From JBCCJA01 sp039045975 (GTDB lineage: Bacteria; Planctomycetota; Planctomycetia; Planctomycetales; Planctomycetaceae), in contig JBCCJA010000016.1 of NCBI GenBank assembly GCA_039045975.1, positions 3,018 through 67,017 of the forward strand: 64,000 nucleotides of DNA, given 5' to 3'. Under the pieces are notes generated by a model. That model was not told the DNA's origin. It saw only the letters and a list, made by a program, of their open reading frames with translations, and made no database searches. Within the stretch, counting starts at the first letter, position 1. Each line of letters starts with the position of its first letter. A program made the translations under genes and the position numbers. This document shows positions 8,413 to 17,167 of this stretch, piece by piece.

Positions 8413-8940
8413 TCACGCCCACCGCTCGCTGGTGAATGACGCAAGCACACCTTTCTGCTCCCGCACGTATCGCACCGCCGCGATCACCGCCGGCTCGTCC
8501 GGTAACTTCCGTTTCGACCCCGACTTCGTCCACCACTCCCGCCGGCCGAACTCGCGGTTCAGTCGGCGACTCGCATAGCTCTTGAGATCACGGAGCAACG
8601 TCTCAGACTCGGGATCACCTCCAACACCGACGACCGCATGGAAATGATTCGCCATCACGGCCGCAACGGCGAGTTGCCAACTTCTATAAGCCGACGTTTC
8701 TTCAAACTGTTCAAGCACCGCGACAGCTTGCGTTCTCGTCAATAACACCGCCTCGCCGACCATCCGCTCCGCCGCGTTACGCACCATCCGCGAATTCGGC
8801 AAGGCATAGGGCGTCTCGGGAATATTTTTCGCAACAGACTCTCCGTCCAGACCCCGAACCGTCCCCACAAAACTCCGCGAATCCCCGGGCAGCCAAGACC
8901 CATAGGTCGTCGAAGTCAGCAACCACCACCGATCAGCCAT
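8413..8940 (-). CDS. REP-associated tyrosine transposase (RAYT, Y1/IS200-like)
   Basis: HUH single-strand endonuclease of the TnpA_REP type, 175 residues. The histidine pair is H99-F100-H101 in MANHFHAVVG, and the catalytic tyrosine is Y122 in DLKSYASRRLN, followed by basic residues and a tryptophan pair. In this family the enzyme recognises the palindromic REP elements near it, and such palindromes flank this gene at 8319-8408 and 8955-9044. The ATG at 8940 follows GGAGG. The last residues SERWA and the stop codon are encoded by an additional half-copy of the palindrome arm, so the gene end has been shaped by the repeat. It lies between purL and fusA, all on the minus strand. Confidence 0.88.
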   Translation of the reverse strand: MADRWWLLTSTTYGSWLPGDSRSFVGTVRGLDGESVAKNIPETPYALPNSRMVRNAAERMVGEAVLLTRTQAVAVLEQFEETSAYRSWQLAVAAVMANHFHAVVGVGGDPESETLLRDLKSYASRRLNREFGRREWWTKSGSKRKLPDEPAVIAAVRYVREQKGVLASFTSERWA

Positions 8941-8954
8941 ATTACCTCCCCCCA

Positions 8955-9044
8955 GGCGAGCGGTAGGCGTCAGCCTTCCGGTTGGTCCAAATACGACTCA
9001 CCCAACACCTTCACCCACCGGAGGGCTCACGCCCACCGCTCGCC
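8955..9044. repeat. 90-bp imperfect palindrome, right copy (REP-like)
   Basis: Second copy of the element at 8319-8408, 85 of 90 bases identical, same orientation. It fills the gap between the RAYT start codon (15 bases away) and the purL stop codon (3 bases away). Four of the five differences lie in the loop or its edges, so the arms are better conserved than the loop. Confidence 0.85.
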
Positions 9045-9046
9045 GC

Positions 9047-12004
9047 TCACAACTCCCGCAACGGCGCCTGCCACGCGGCTTTGAGGTCGGCGAGAGGCAG
9101 GTCGATCACCCTTTTCTCGCCATAGTCTATTGTCACGTAATTTCCATCAGTCACCTGCCCAACAGCACTCATACCAACCTGACTCCCTAGAGGCTCGCAC
9201 AAGCTTTCGATTTCCTCTGCGACCGTTGGTGCGACTTCTACTAAGAACCGGCTCGGGCTCTCTTCAAACCACCATCCAGGATAGCCGGCCTCGTCGAGGG
9301 TTAATTCAAGCCCTCGTCCGCCTGCAGTCGCCATTTCAGCAGCAGCAACGGCAAGTCCACCTTCGCTCAGATCATGACAAGAGCGTAGCAGTCCGCGACC
9401 GACGAGCTCGTGCATAAACCTGAACACGGCAATAGATTCTTCATGATCAGGCTTCGGCAGTCGCCCTAGCCAATCTCCTTCAGGAAACTCTTCCGGTGGG
9501 GGAATGAATCGATAACTGGCAGGGGGCACTTGCAAACCAACGTCGGTCAAGACTGGCCCGACTAAGTACACATGGTTCCCCGGCTCCTTCAAATCCATCG
9601 TCACCGCCTTGCTCACATCCTCGATCTGCCCGATCGCGGAAATCAAGAGCGTCGGCGGGATATCGATCTTCTCGGACTCGCCGTCGGGCAGGTCTTTGCG
9701 GAAGAAGTTCTTAAGGCTGTCTTTCCCGCTGATGAACGGCGTGCCGTAGGCGACGGCCGTCTCCTGACACGCGACCGCGGCCCGAACGAGCGAGCCGAGC
9801 ACGGCCGGGTCGTCGGTGTCACCCCAACAGAAGTTATCCAGGATTGCGATCTTGTCGGGGTCGGCCCCGACGGCGACGGCGTTGCGGACCGCCTCGTCGA
9901 TCGCACAGGCCGCCATCGCGGCCGGGTCCCAGTCGCCGAGCCGGGTCGCGATGCCGTTGGAGATCACGAGCCCGCGGTTTGAGGTTAGGTCGGGCCGCAC
10001 CACCGCCGCGTCGGACGGGCCGTCTTCGTTTACGCCGACGAACGGCTTGACGACGCTGCCGCCCTGGACCTCGTGGTCGTACTGGCGGACGATCGATTCC
10101 TTAGAGCAGACGTCAAGATCGCCGAGGATCGCGAGCAGCATTTTGTTGGGGTCACGGAGCAGCTCATCGTCACGCGAGCCTTCCGGAACGATTCGCGATT
10201 TTAAGTCGATCGCCGGGGGTTCCCATGTCGCCTCGCGGACGACGGGCGGGCGGCCGTCGTGCATGAAGGCCATCGAGAGGTCGCAGACCGTCTCGCCGTG
10301 ATACTTCAAAATCAGCCGGCCGGTGTCGGTGAAGACGCCGAGGTCGGTCGCTTCGACGCCTTCGGACTCGCACAGTTTCTTAAATTCTTCGACGTGCCCC
10401 GGCGGGACCGCGAAGACCATGCGTTCCTGGGCTTCGGAGATCCAGATTTCCGTATAACTCAAACCATCATATTTAAGGGGCGCGAGCGACAGTTCGACGT
10501 CCGCCCCCGTCTCCTCGCCCATCTCGCCGACCGCCGAGCTGAATCCGCCGGCACCGCAATCGGTGACCGCGGTGTAAAGATCGCGGTCGCGGGCCCGAAT
10601 TAAGACTTCGGTCACCATCTGCTCGGTGACGGCGTCGCCGATCTGCACCGCCCCGCCCGACGTCGTTTCGCTGTCGGCGTCGAGACCGGCCGAGGAAAAC
10701 GTCGCGCCGTGGATGCCGTCTTTCCCGGTCCGGCCGCCGATCGCGACGATCCGGTCGCCCGGCGAGACCTTCTTTTCGCACTTACCGACCGGGATCAGGC
10801 CGACGTTGCCGCAAAACACGAGCGGGTTGCCGAGATAACGCTCGTCGAACAACACCGCCCCGTTGACGGTCGGGATGCCCATCCGGTTGCCGTAATCGCG
10901 GACCCCGGCGACGACGCCGTTCATGACCGTCCGCGGGTGCAGGACGCCTTTCGGAAGGTCTTCGACCGGCGTGTTCGGGTCGGCGAAACAGAACACGTCG
11001 GTGTTGCAGACCGGCCGCGCGCCCAGCCCGGTGCCGAGCGTGTCGCGGATCACGCCGCCGATGCCGGTGTTCGCTCCGCCGTAGGGTTCGAGGGCCGAGG
11101 GGCGGTTGTGCGTTTCGACTTTGAAACAGACGTGATGCTTCTCGTCGAAAGTCACAATCCCGGCGTTGTCTTTGAAGACCGAGACGCACCAGTCGTCGTC
11201 GCCCAGTTTTTCGCGGATGGCGACCGTCGCGGCGAAGATCGTCTCCTTGAGCATGTTCTCGAATTCGACGACCCGCTCTGTGCCGTCGGCGTTCTTTTCC
11301 GTGTAGCGGATGCGGCCGGCGAGGGTTTTGTGGGAGCAGTGCTCGCTCCACGTCTGGGCGAGCGTTTCCAACTCACAGTCGGTCGGCTCACGCCCGAGTT
11401 TTTTGAAGTGGGCCCAGATCGTCCGCATCTCGTCGAGGCTGAGCGACAACAGCCCCTCGCGGCTGACCCGCATCAGTTCATCGTCGTCGGCCGCGAGGAT
11501 CGGCGTCGTTTTCAGTTCGAAGTCGTAACTCCCGCCGACCGAGATCGACGTCAACTTCAGCGGCCCGACGACGGCCCGCTCGATCGCGTCGTTCGCGAGG
11601 ACTCGACGCACGAGGCGGTCGCGGACGTCGTCGCCGAGATCCGACGCGAAGCGATACCGGCGGCAGACGCCGACGGCCGACACGTCGATACCGGCCCGCC
11701 GCAGCATCCCGGCGGCCGTCTGTCCCGTGTTGTCGGTCACACCCGGCTTGAGCAGCACGCTGATGGCGTTCGGGTCGTCGCCGCCTTGGGGCAGGGGGCG
11801 GACGGCGGCGTCTTCGACGATCTCGTCGGCGAGCCGGGCGGCGACGCCCGCGGTGTCGATCTCGCCGTCGGCCTCGACGAGATAGCTCCGCGACGAGGAG
11901 ATCTCCGGCAGTTCGATGCCGAACCGCGCGGCCCGCTCGGCGACGTCGCGGGCCTCGCGGTCGAATTCCGGCTTCCGCGGGCGGAGTTCGATTTCCCACA
12001 GCAT
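9047..12004 (-). CDS. purL: Phosphoribosylformylglycinamidine synthase PurL with PurS-like N-terminal region
   Basis: ATP-dependent step 4 of purine synthesis (FGAR plus glutamine-derived ammonia to FGAM). It has 985 residues. That is longer than small PurL (about 740) but shorter than the 1300-residue proteobacterial form, which carries its own glutaminase. Residues 1-150 or so resemble PurS, for example SVLLKPGVTDNTGQ. The catalytic core follows with QTWSEHCSHKTLAGRI, FKVETHNRPSALEPYGGANTG and GHD/GKDS-like elements (PFISGKDSLKNFF). No glutaminase triad is present at the C-terminus, so a separate PurQ is expected elsewhere. The ATG at 12004, seven bases after GGGAG, is preferred to a GTG six bases upstream. 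Confidence 0.93.
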   Translation of the reverse strand: MLWEIELRPRKPEFDREARDVAERAARFGIELPEISSSRSYLVEADGEIDTAGVAARLADEIVEDAAVRPLPQGGDDPNAISVLLKPGVTDNTGQTAAGMLRRAGIDVSAVGVCRRYRFASDLGDDVRDRLVRRVLANDAIERAVVGPLKLTSISVGGSYDFELKTTPILAADDDELMRVSREGLLSLSLDEMRTIWAHFKKLGREPTDCELETLAQTWSEHCSHKTLAGRIRYTEKNADGTERVVEFENMLKETIFAATVAIREKLGDDDWCVSVFKDNAGIVTFDEKHHVCFKVETHNRPSALEPYGGANTGIGGVIRDTLGTGLGARPVCNTDVFCFADPNTPVEDLPKGVLHPRTVMNGVVAGVRDYGNRMGIPTVNGAVLFDERYLGNPLVFCGNVGLIPVGKCEKKVSPGDRIVAIGGRTGKDGIHGATFSSAGLDADSETTSGGAVQIGDAVTEQMVTEVLIRARDRDLYTAVTDCGAGGFSSAVGEMGEETGADVELSLAPLKYDGLSYTEIWISEAQERMVFAVPPGHVEEFKKLCESEGVEATDLGVFTDTGRLILKYHGETVCDLSMAFMHDGRPPVVREATWEPPAIDLKSRIVPEGSRDDELLRDPNKMLLAILGDLDVCSKESIVRQYDHEVQGGSVVKPFVGVNEDGPSDAAVVRPDLTSNRGLVISNGIATRLGDWDPAAMAACAIDEAVRNAVAVGADPDKIAILDNFCWGDTDDPAVLGSLVRAAVACQETAVAYGTPFISGKDSLKNFFRKDLPDGESEKIDIPPTLLISAIGQIEDVSKAVTMDLKEPGNHVYLVGPVLTDVGLQVPPASYRFIPPPEEFPEGDWLGRLPKPDHEESIAVFRFMHELVGRGLLRSCHDLSEGGLAVAAAEMATAGGRGLELTLDEAGYPGWWFEESPSRFLVEVAPTVAEEIESLCEPLGSQVGMSAVGQVTDGNYVTIDYGEKRVIDLPLADLKAAWQAPLREL

Positions 12005-12035
12005 CGGCACGCTCCCGGTCGAGGACGGGGCGAAC

Positions 12036-12890
12036 TTAGCGTCGGCCGGCGAGGCTTTCGAACGCCCGGCGGGCCGACCGGCCCTCTTCGAGCAGTGCGG
12101 CGAGGCCGGCCAGATCGTCTTCCCCGTCGATCGACGCGATCACGCGGCCGCAGTGGTCGTGGAACGCGTGCAATGCGTCGATCACGGCGTCGCGGTTCGA
12201 ACGCACGATTTCGAGCCACAGGGCGGGGTCCCCGCCGGCGATACGGGTCGTGTCGCCGAATCCGGTCGAGGCGAGCCTCAAGTCGGCCCGGGGGCCGGCC
12301 GTCGCGGCCAACGCCGCCGCGACCAGGTGGGGCAGGTGACTCGTGAACGCCAACGCATCGTCATGGCCCTGCGGGTCGAGTTCGACGACGTCGGCCCCGA
12401 GCCCTCGCCAAAACGCGACGACCCGATCGACCGCCTGTCGCGGGGCCGCCCCCGGCGTGACGACACACGGCCGCCCGTCGAACAGGTCGGATTCGGCGTG
12501 CTCGAACCCCTGCTTGGCCGAGCCGGCGAGCGGGTGCGCGCCGACGAACGTCGCCCGCTCGGGCGGGTCGGCTTCGAGGTCGGCGACGATCGAAGCCTTC
12601 ACGCTGCCGGCGTCGGTCAAGACGGCGTCGCCACGACACGCCGCGGCGACCGAGCGGACGTCGGCGGCGATCCGATCGACCGGCGTCGCGACGACCGCGA
12701 CGTCGAGATCTTCGGCCCCGCCGAAGTCGGTCCGGCCCTCATCGATCAACCCGACACTCCGACACGCTTCGAGTCGGGCCGCATCTCGTCCGAACCCCAC
12801 GACTCGTGTCGAGGGCTCGCGGCTCTTCACCGCCGCCGCGACCGAGCCGCCGATCAGTCCGACACCGACGATCCCGACTGTGCGCGTCAT
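12036..12890 (-). CDS. tyrA: Prephenate dehydrogenase
   Basis: NAD(P)-dependent oxidative decarboxylation of prephenate in tyrosine synthesis, or arogenate dehydrogenase. It has 284 residues. The Rossmann motif GIVGVGLIGGS is at residues 6-16, ATPVD follows at the end of the fourth strand, and the catalytic region contains the histidine in GAHPLAGSAKQGFEHA. The helical dimerisation region includes SHLPHLVAAAL. The start ATG lies directly before the nucleotide-binding strand. It is upstream of purL in the same direction with a 31-base gap. No ACT or chorismate mutase domain is fused; an AroH-type mutase is encoded at 25463. Confidence 0.9.
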   Translation of the reverse strand: MTRTVGIVGVGLIGGSVAAAVKSREPSTRVVGFGRDAARLEACRSVGLIDEGRTDFGGAEDLDVAVVATPVDRIAADVRSVAAACRGDAVLTDAGSVKASIVADLEADPPERATFVGAHPLAGSAKQGFEHAESDLFDGRPCVVTPGAAPRQAVDRVVAFWRGLGADVVELDPQGHDDALAFTSHLPHLVAAALAATAGPRADLRLASTGFGDTTRIAGGDPALWLEIVRSNRDAVIDALHAFHDHCGRVIASIDGEDDLAGLAALLEEGRSARRAFESLAGRR

Positions 12891-13040
12891 CGCCGCCGCC
12901 CGCCTGGAAAATCGGATCCGATGCTCGCGACCGTAGCGCGCCCGGAAGCCGAATTCTAGCGGCAGGGAGCACGACTGATATCATCGCGTCTGGCCGACAC
13001 GGACGCGGCCGAGCGACCGGCCGAACCGACACGCCCCCAC

Positions 13041-16000
13041 ATGCCCGACCTGCCTTCAGCCGCGGACCCGGAGGACGCGGGCGTCGGGCGGAACGCGAAA
13101 CCCGACGCGTCGACCGCCTTCCTGGGCGCGATCAACTTCTCGTCGGGGCGGCTCGACCCGGCCGCTTATGCCGCGGCGAACGAACTGTTCGCCACCGACC
13201 GGACGGACGACCTCGCGACGTTCGGGGAGCAACTCCGCGACGGACTCCGCGTCTTGCGGGAGACGCAGCCCGCCTTCGCCGACGCCGGACAGGCCGAGGC
13301 GGTGCTCGCCCTGACGTTCGACCGGCTGCTGCCGCTTTACCGGCGTCATCACGCCGACCTGCTCGGGCACGTCGGCGACGACGAGTTCCTGAACCCGTTT
13401 TTCGTGACCGCCGCCGTCGAAGCGGTCCTCGGCACTGGCGGGCCGTGGGACGAGGCCGACCGGGTCATCCCGGAAGCACTCGATTCGCTGAACGACTTCA
13501 TCGGCTACCGGCCGGTCGCCGTCCTGGAGAACGGCCGCCGCTCGACCGTCTACGCCCACGAACGTCATCGCCCGCTGCCCCTGTTCGTCCGCGACGCCGG
13601 GGTCGCGGACGGGCCGTGGGCCGAGATCGTCGCGAAGACACTGGAATCGATCTCGGCCCTGCCGGGCGACCTCCTGTTCGCGTCGCAGTTCGACCCGCGT
13701 CGGCTCGACGAGTTGGCACTCGACCTGCGGTCTTACGACCACCTGCACCCGGTCACGAAACGGACCAACTACCCGTTCGGCGAGTGGGACCCCGACGTCG
13801 TCGATGCCGACGGGTACTTCCGCCGTTTCGTCGTCCGTCGCGTCATCTTCGAGGGACTGGCCGAGTGGATCGTCGAAGGCTCCGGCCGACGGGACGACCG
13901 CGTGCGGGACGCCGCCGCCGTCCTCGGCGGAACGATCCTCATGGCCGCGGCCGTCAGCGGTGCCGGCCCGGGGGCCCACGGGTCGGACGTCTCGCTGTTG
14001 TCACTGCTGCCCGACATCGCCGCACGGCGGGACGCGTATTACGACATGCTGCTGCGGGAGGCGGGCGACGACGCGTCACGGCTGCGTTCGATCGCGGAAC
14101 GTTACGGACAACCGTACGGCGACATCCGACAGTTCTTGAATCTGCGGCTCGCCGACCGCGGGGCCCAGCAGGTCCGGAGCCAACACGCCGCGTTCCAACT
14201 CGCTCGGCTCGGGCGTGTCGACGCGGCGCGGCGGCACGCGGAACGGATCGATTCGGTCTCGGCCCGCATCGAAACGGCGATCCGTTGCGAGGTCGCGATC
14301 GGCGCGCGGGCGGTCCGCCTCGGCGACCCCGACACGTCGTGGACCGCCGCGACGTCGGTCCGTGACCTGATCGACCGCGGCGTCGGTTGCGGCGCCCTGG
14401 CCGATCCGTGGAACGCGCTGGGCTTCGCCGGCCAATTCCCGCTGTTCACGGCCCGCGAGGACGCGATCCCCGATCACCGGCTCGAGACGCTGGCGGAGCT
14501 GACTTCAGCCGGTTTCCGGCTCGCGAGCGACGCGATCGCGACCGCGGCGACCGCCGGACGCGACGTCGCCGGCAGGCTGGAGGAGTTCCAGGCGTGGTGC
14601 ACACGCTGGGACGGCTACGCGACGCACGTCGTGGCCGACCTGCCGCGGGTCTCGGGCGAAGACGCTTTCCGTTCCGCCGAGGCGGTCGCGGCCGTCTTCG
14701 CCGCCGACGCCGCCCGCGACTCGACCGGCGAGTCGCTCGAAGACGACCTCCGCTTCTGGCGGGACCGCATCGAACGCCTGCCGCACGCCGAGGCCTACGC
14801 CCGCGTCGCCGAGCGGCTGCTCGACGAAGGGCGTACCGAATCGGCCGTCGGGGTGCTGCTCCATTGGCTCGACCGGGCCGACGAGGTCGGCACGGGATCG
14901 GGCGGCGGGTCGCTGTTCGACCTGCTGGAAGCGGCGTTCGAGACCCGCCTGGACGCACCTTTGAGCGGGCGTGCGGAGAGAGTGGCCCGTTTCTTCCGAT
15001 TCTTGGAAGCCAATGCGGGCGAGTTCTGGGACCCGCCGGAAGCCCCGTTCGTCCTCGCGCCTGCGGAAGACGAGTCGGGCCCGGCCCCGCCGGAAGCGGC
15101 CGAGGGCGGTTCCGAAGCCGCGGGCGACGGCGACGAGGACGACGTCTTCGGCGCCGCGTACGAGAACGTCTCGTACCGCGACACCGCCGACGACGGGCAG
15201 AGCGGGGACCTTCTCGAAGACCCGGCCGGCGGGGCGGGCGACGACGCGTCCGACTTCGACGCCGAGCGACGCGTCCTGGCCCCGCGGCTGCAGTTCCTGA
15301 CGAAGCTCGCGAAACTGAGGCGGGCCGCGGCCGAGACGGAAGGCGCGTTCGACGCGGGCACCGCCGCCGACTGCCTCGCACACGGGCACGCGACGATCGC
15401 GGGGCTCGACAGTCTGATCGCCGCGGTCGAGCGGGCACGCGTCGAGACGCACGGCGAAGACAGCGACGCGAACGTTGTGTACGACGACGCGTTGCAGGCG
15501 AGGGCCGGGCTGCTCCGCGACCTGATCCGTCCGGCGGCGGAGTGTCGCATCGCGAACCTGTTCGTCTCGGCCAGGATCGACGCGATCCGGCCACCCGACG
15601 ACACAGACCGTCCGGACGACACAGACCGTCCGATCGACCGTCGGCTGATCACGTCGGTGCTCCGCGGAGACCCGGTCGGCGTCCGGCGTGATCTCGCGGT
15701 GGCGTCGAACAAGCTGGTCGGCCGGCCGCTGCTGTATGTCAGCCTCGACTACGGCGGTCGGGCGGCCGACATCGTCGCGGCGCGGACGTCGCAGCACCTG
15801 CTGAACTTTCTGGTCCGACGTCTGCCCCGCCTCGGGATGGTCGGCGAGACCGTCGACACGTTGCGTCTGGCGTTACGGATGGAGCGGGCGTCCCGGGTGA
15901 ACGGGCCGGCCGTGACCGAGTTCGATCGCCTGTTCAAGAGCGGGCTGAGCGAATCGCTGGCGGCCGTCTGCCGCGGCCATCTGCAACAGGCGACGCGGAC

Positions 16001-17039
16001 CGGCCCGCGGCCGGCCCCGGACGTCGCACCACGTCACCGCCGACGGCCTGCCGGACGAAGACGCGACGTCGCGATGCTGCGGGACGTCGCGGGGGTGGTC
16101 GAGGTGTTCCTCGATCCGTGGCTGGAACACGGACGCACGATGCGGCTTTCGGCGGCCGAACTGCTCAACGACGACAGGGCCTGGCGACGCGTCCGCCGCT
16201 TCATCCGGGATTACGGCGGGGACCTGCTCCACGCCCGCGTGATGACCGTCAGCAACCTCCGCGCGATCCTCGCCCGCGGCGTCGATACGTTCGTGACGCG
16301 GCTGAAAGAGGGTGAGGAGGGCTTCGACCGCGGCGACTCCGGGCGACGCCTCGCCGAGGCCCTCCGGGCCGAAACGGTCGCCCCGGACAAGGCCGAGGAG
16401 GCGCTCGAACCGATCTTCGCGACCGTCCTCGACCGACTCGAGCGGTACGTCGAATACAACACGACGACGACGCATTCGGACTACGGCGACCGGCTCGACC
16501 GCTTTCTCGAGTTCGTGCGACTCGAAGCGCGGTACGACCGCGACAGCTGGCAGCTGCTGCCGCAGACGCTCGCGCACGGCGTCCTGGCCGAGCACGCCCC
16601 GGCCCGGTACGCGGAAGCGTGGGCGACGTCGCTCGGACACCGCACGGCCGAGACCGCCGAAAAGTATCTGGGCGAACTGGCCGACCTCGAGCGCGAACAC
16701 GCGATGCGGCTGCCGTCGGTCACCGACCACCTCGAAGAGCGGTTCGTGCGGCCGGTGGCGATCGACCGGCTCTTGGCCGAGGTGCCGGCCGACCCGCTCG
16801 GCGGGGCCGACGGGCCGGCGACGGCCGAACGCTTCGCACGGCTGGAAGCCGCGATCGAAGCGCAATTGGCGACCCCGCCCGGATCCTCGGTCGACCTGCC
16901 GGAATGGCTGCGGCGTCTCGAACAGCGGGTCGACGCCGCACTCGCGCCCCGCCGACGGGTCGAGAAGCGGGACGACACGCCGCCCGTCCTGCCGGCCCGG
17001 ATCGCCGCCCAAATGCGCCGGCGGCTCGACAGGCTCTAA
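13041..17039 (+). CDS. Large conserved-looking hypothetical protein upstream of a TolQ-like channel
   Basis: I do not recognise a family. The 1332-residue product has no signal peptide or clear membrane span and is rich in predicted helix, with many Arg, Asp and Ala. An acidic, low-complexity linker (about residues 680-745, AEGGSEAAGDGDEDDVFG) separates two halves. An 18-base tandem duplication near residue 853 encodes DDTDRP twice. The ATG at 13041 opens 150 bases from the divergent tyrA start. The next three genes run in the same direction (gaps 128, 34 and 1 bases) and encode a TolQ/MotA-like channel and two TolR-like proteins, so a cytoplasmic role linked to that complex is plausible but inferred. 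Confidence 0.8.
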   Translation: MPDLPSAADPEDAGVGRNAKPDASTAFLGAINFSSGRLDPAAYAAANELFATDRTDDLATFGEQLRDGLRVLRETQPAFADAGQAEAVLALTFDRLLPLYRRHHADLLGHVGDDEFLNPFFVTAAVEAVLGTGGPWDEADRVIPEALDSLNDFIGYRPVAVLENGRRSTVYAHERHRPLPLFVRDAGVADGPWAEIVAKTLESISALPGDLLFASQFDPRRLDELALDLRSYDHLHPVTKRTNYPFGEWDPDVVDADGYFRRFVVRRVIFEGLAEWIVEGSGRRDDRVRDAAAVLGGTILMAAAVSGAGPGAHGSDVSLLSLLPDIAARRDAYYDMLLREAGDDASRLRSIAERYGQPYGDIRQFLNLRLADRGAQQVRSQHAAFQLARLGRVDAARRHAERIDSVSARIETAIRCEVAIGARAVRLGDPDTSWTAATSVRDLIDRGVGCGALADPWNALGFAGQFPLFTAREDAIPDHRLETLAELTSAGFRLASDAIATAATAGRDVAGRLEEFQAWCTRWDGYATHVVADLPRVSGEDAFRSAEAVAAVFAADAARDSTGESLEDDLRFWRDRIERLPHAEAYARVAERLLDEGRTESAVGVLLHWLDRADEVGTGSGGGSLFDLLEAAFETRLDAPLSGRAERVARFFRFLEANAGEFWDPPEAPFVLAPAEDESGPAPPEAAEGGSEAAGDGDEDDVFGAAYENVSYRDTADDGQSGDLLEDPAGGAGDDASDFDAERRVLAPRLQFLTKLAKLRRAAAETEGAFDAGTAADCLAHGHATIAGLDSLIAAVERARVETHGEDSDANVVYDDALQARAGLLRDLIRPAAECRIANLFVSARIDAIRPPDDTDRPDDTDRPIDRRLITSVLRGDPVGVRRDLAVASNKLVGRPLLYVSLDYGGRAADIVAARTSQHLLNFLVRRLPRLGMVGETVDTLRLALRMERASRVNGPAVTEFDRLFKSGLSESLAAVCRGHLQQATRTGPRPAPDVAPRHRRRPAGRRRDVAMLRDVAGVVEVFLDPWLEHGRTMRLSAAELLNDDRAWRRVRRFIRDYGGDLLHARVMTVSNLRAILARGVDTFVTRLKEGEEGFDRGDSGRRLAEALRAETVAPDKAEEALEPIFATVLDRLERYVEYNTTTTHSDYGDRLDRFLEFVRLEARYDRDSWQLLPQTLAHGVLAEHAPARYAEAWATSLGHRTAETAEKYLGELADLEREHAMRLPSVTDHLEERFVRPVAIDRLLAEVPADPLGGADGPATAERFARLEAAIEAQLATPPGSSVDLPEWLRRLEQRVDAALAPRRRVEKRDDTPPVLPARIAAQMRRRLDRL
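15597..15632 (+). repeat. 18-bp tandem duplication inside the 1332-residue gene
   Basis: GACGACACAGACCGTCCG occurs twice in perfect tandem and encodes DDTDRP-DDTDRP in frame. This is a recent-looking microduplication in a linker region. Confidence 0.85.
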
Positions 17040-17167
17040 GACGACGTCGCGGGCCTTCGCGTCCCGCTCCCGCAGCGCCGGCTCAAGACAGGCCGACGTC
17101 CGGGCGATTCCCCCTTTCGGCAAAACCGGTCTCGCCGGCAAGGTCCCGCTGAACCTACACGTCGTCG

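Noticed and set aside
5588..8578. A 996-codon plus-strand open frame antisense to fusA and the esterase
   Set aside because: It is a mirror of GC-rich codon bias; the minus strand holds an unmistakable EF-G with all motifs.
8319..9044. CRISPR-like repeat pair
   Set aside because: There are only two long palindromic copies flanking a transposase, without regular spacers or cas genes.
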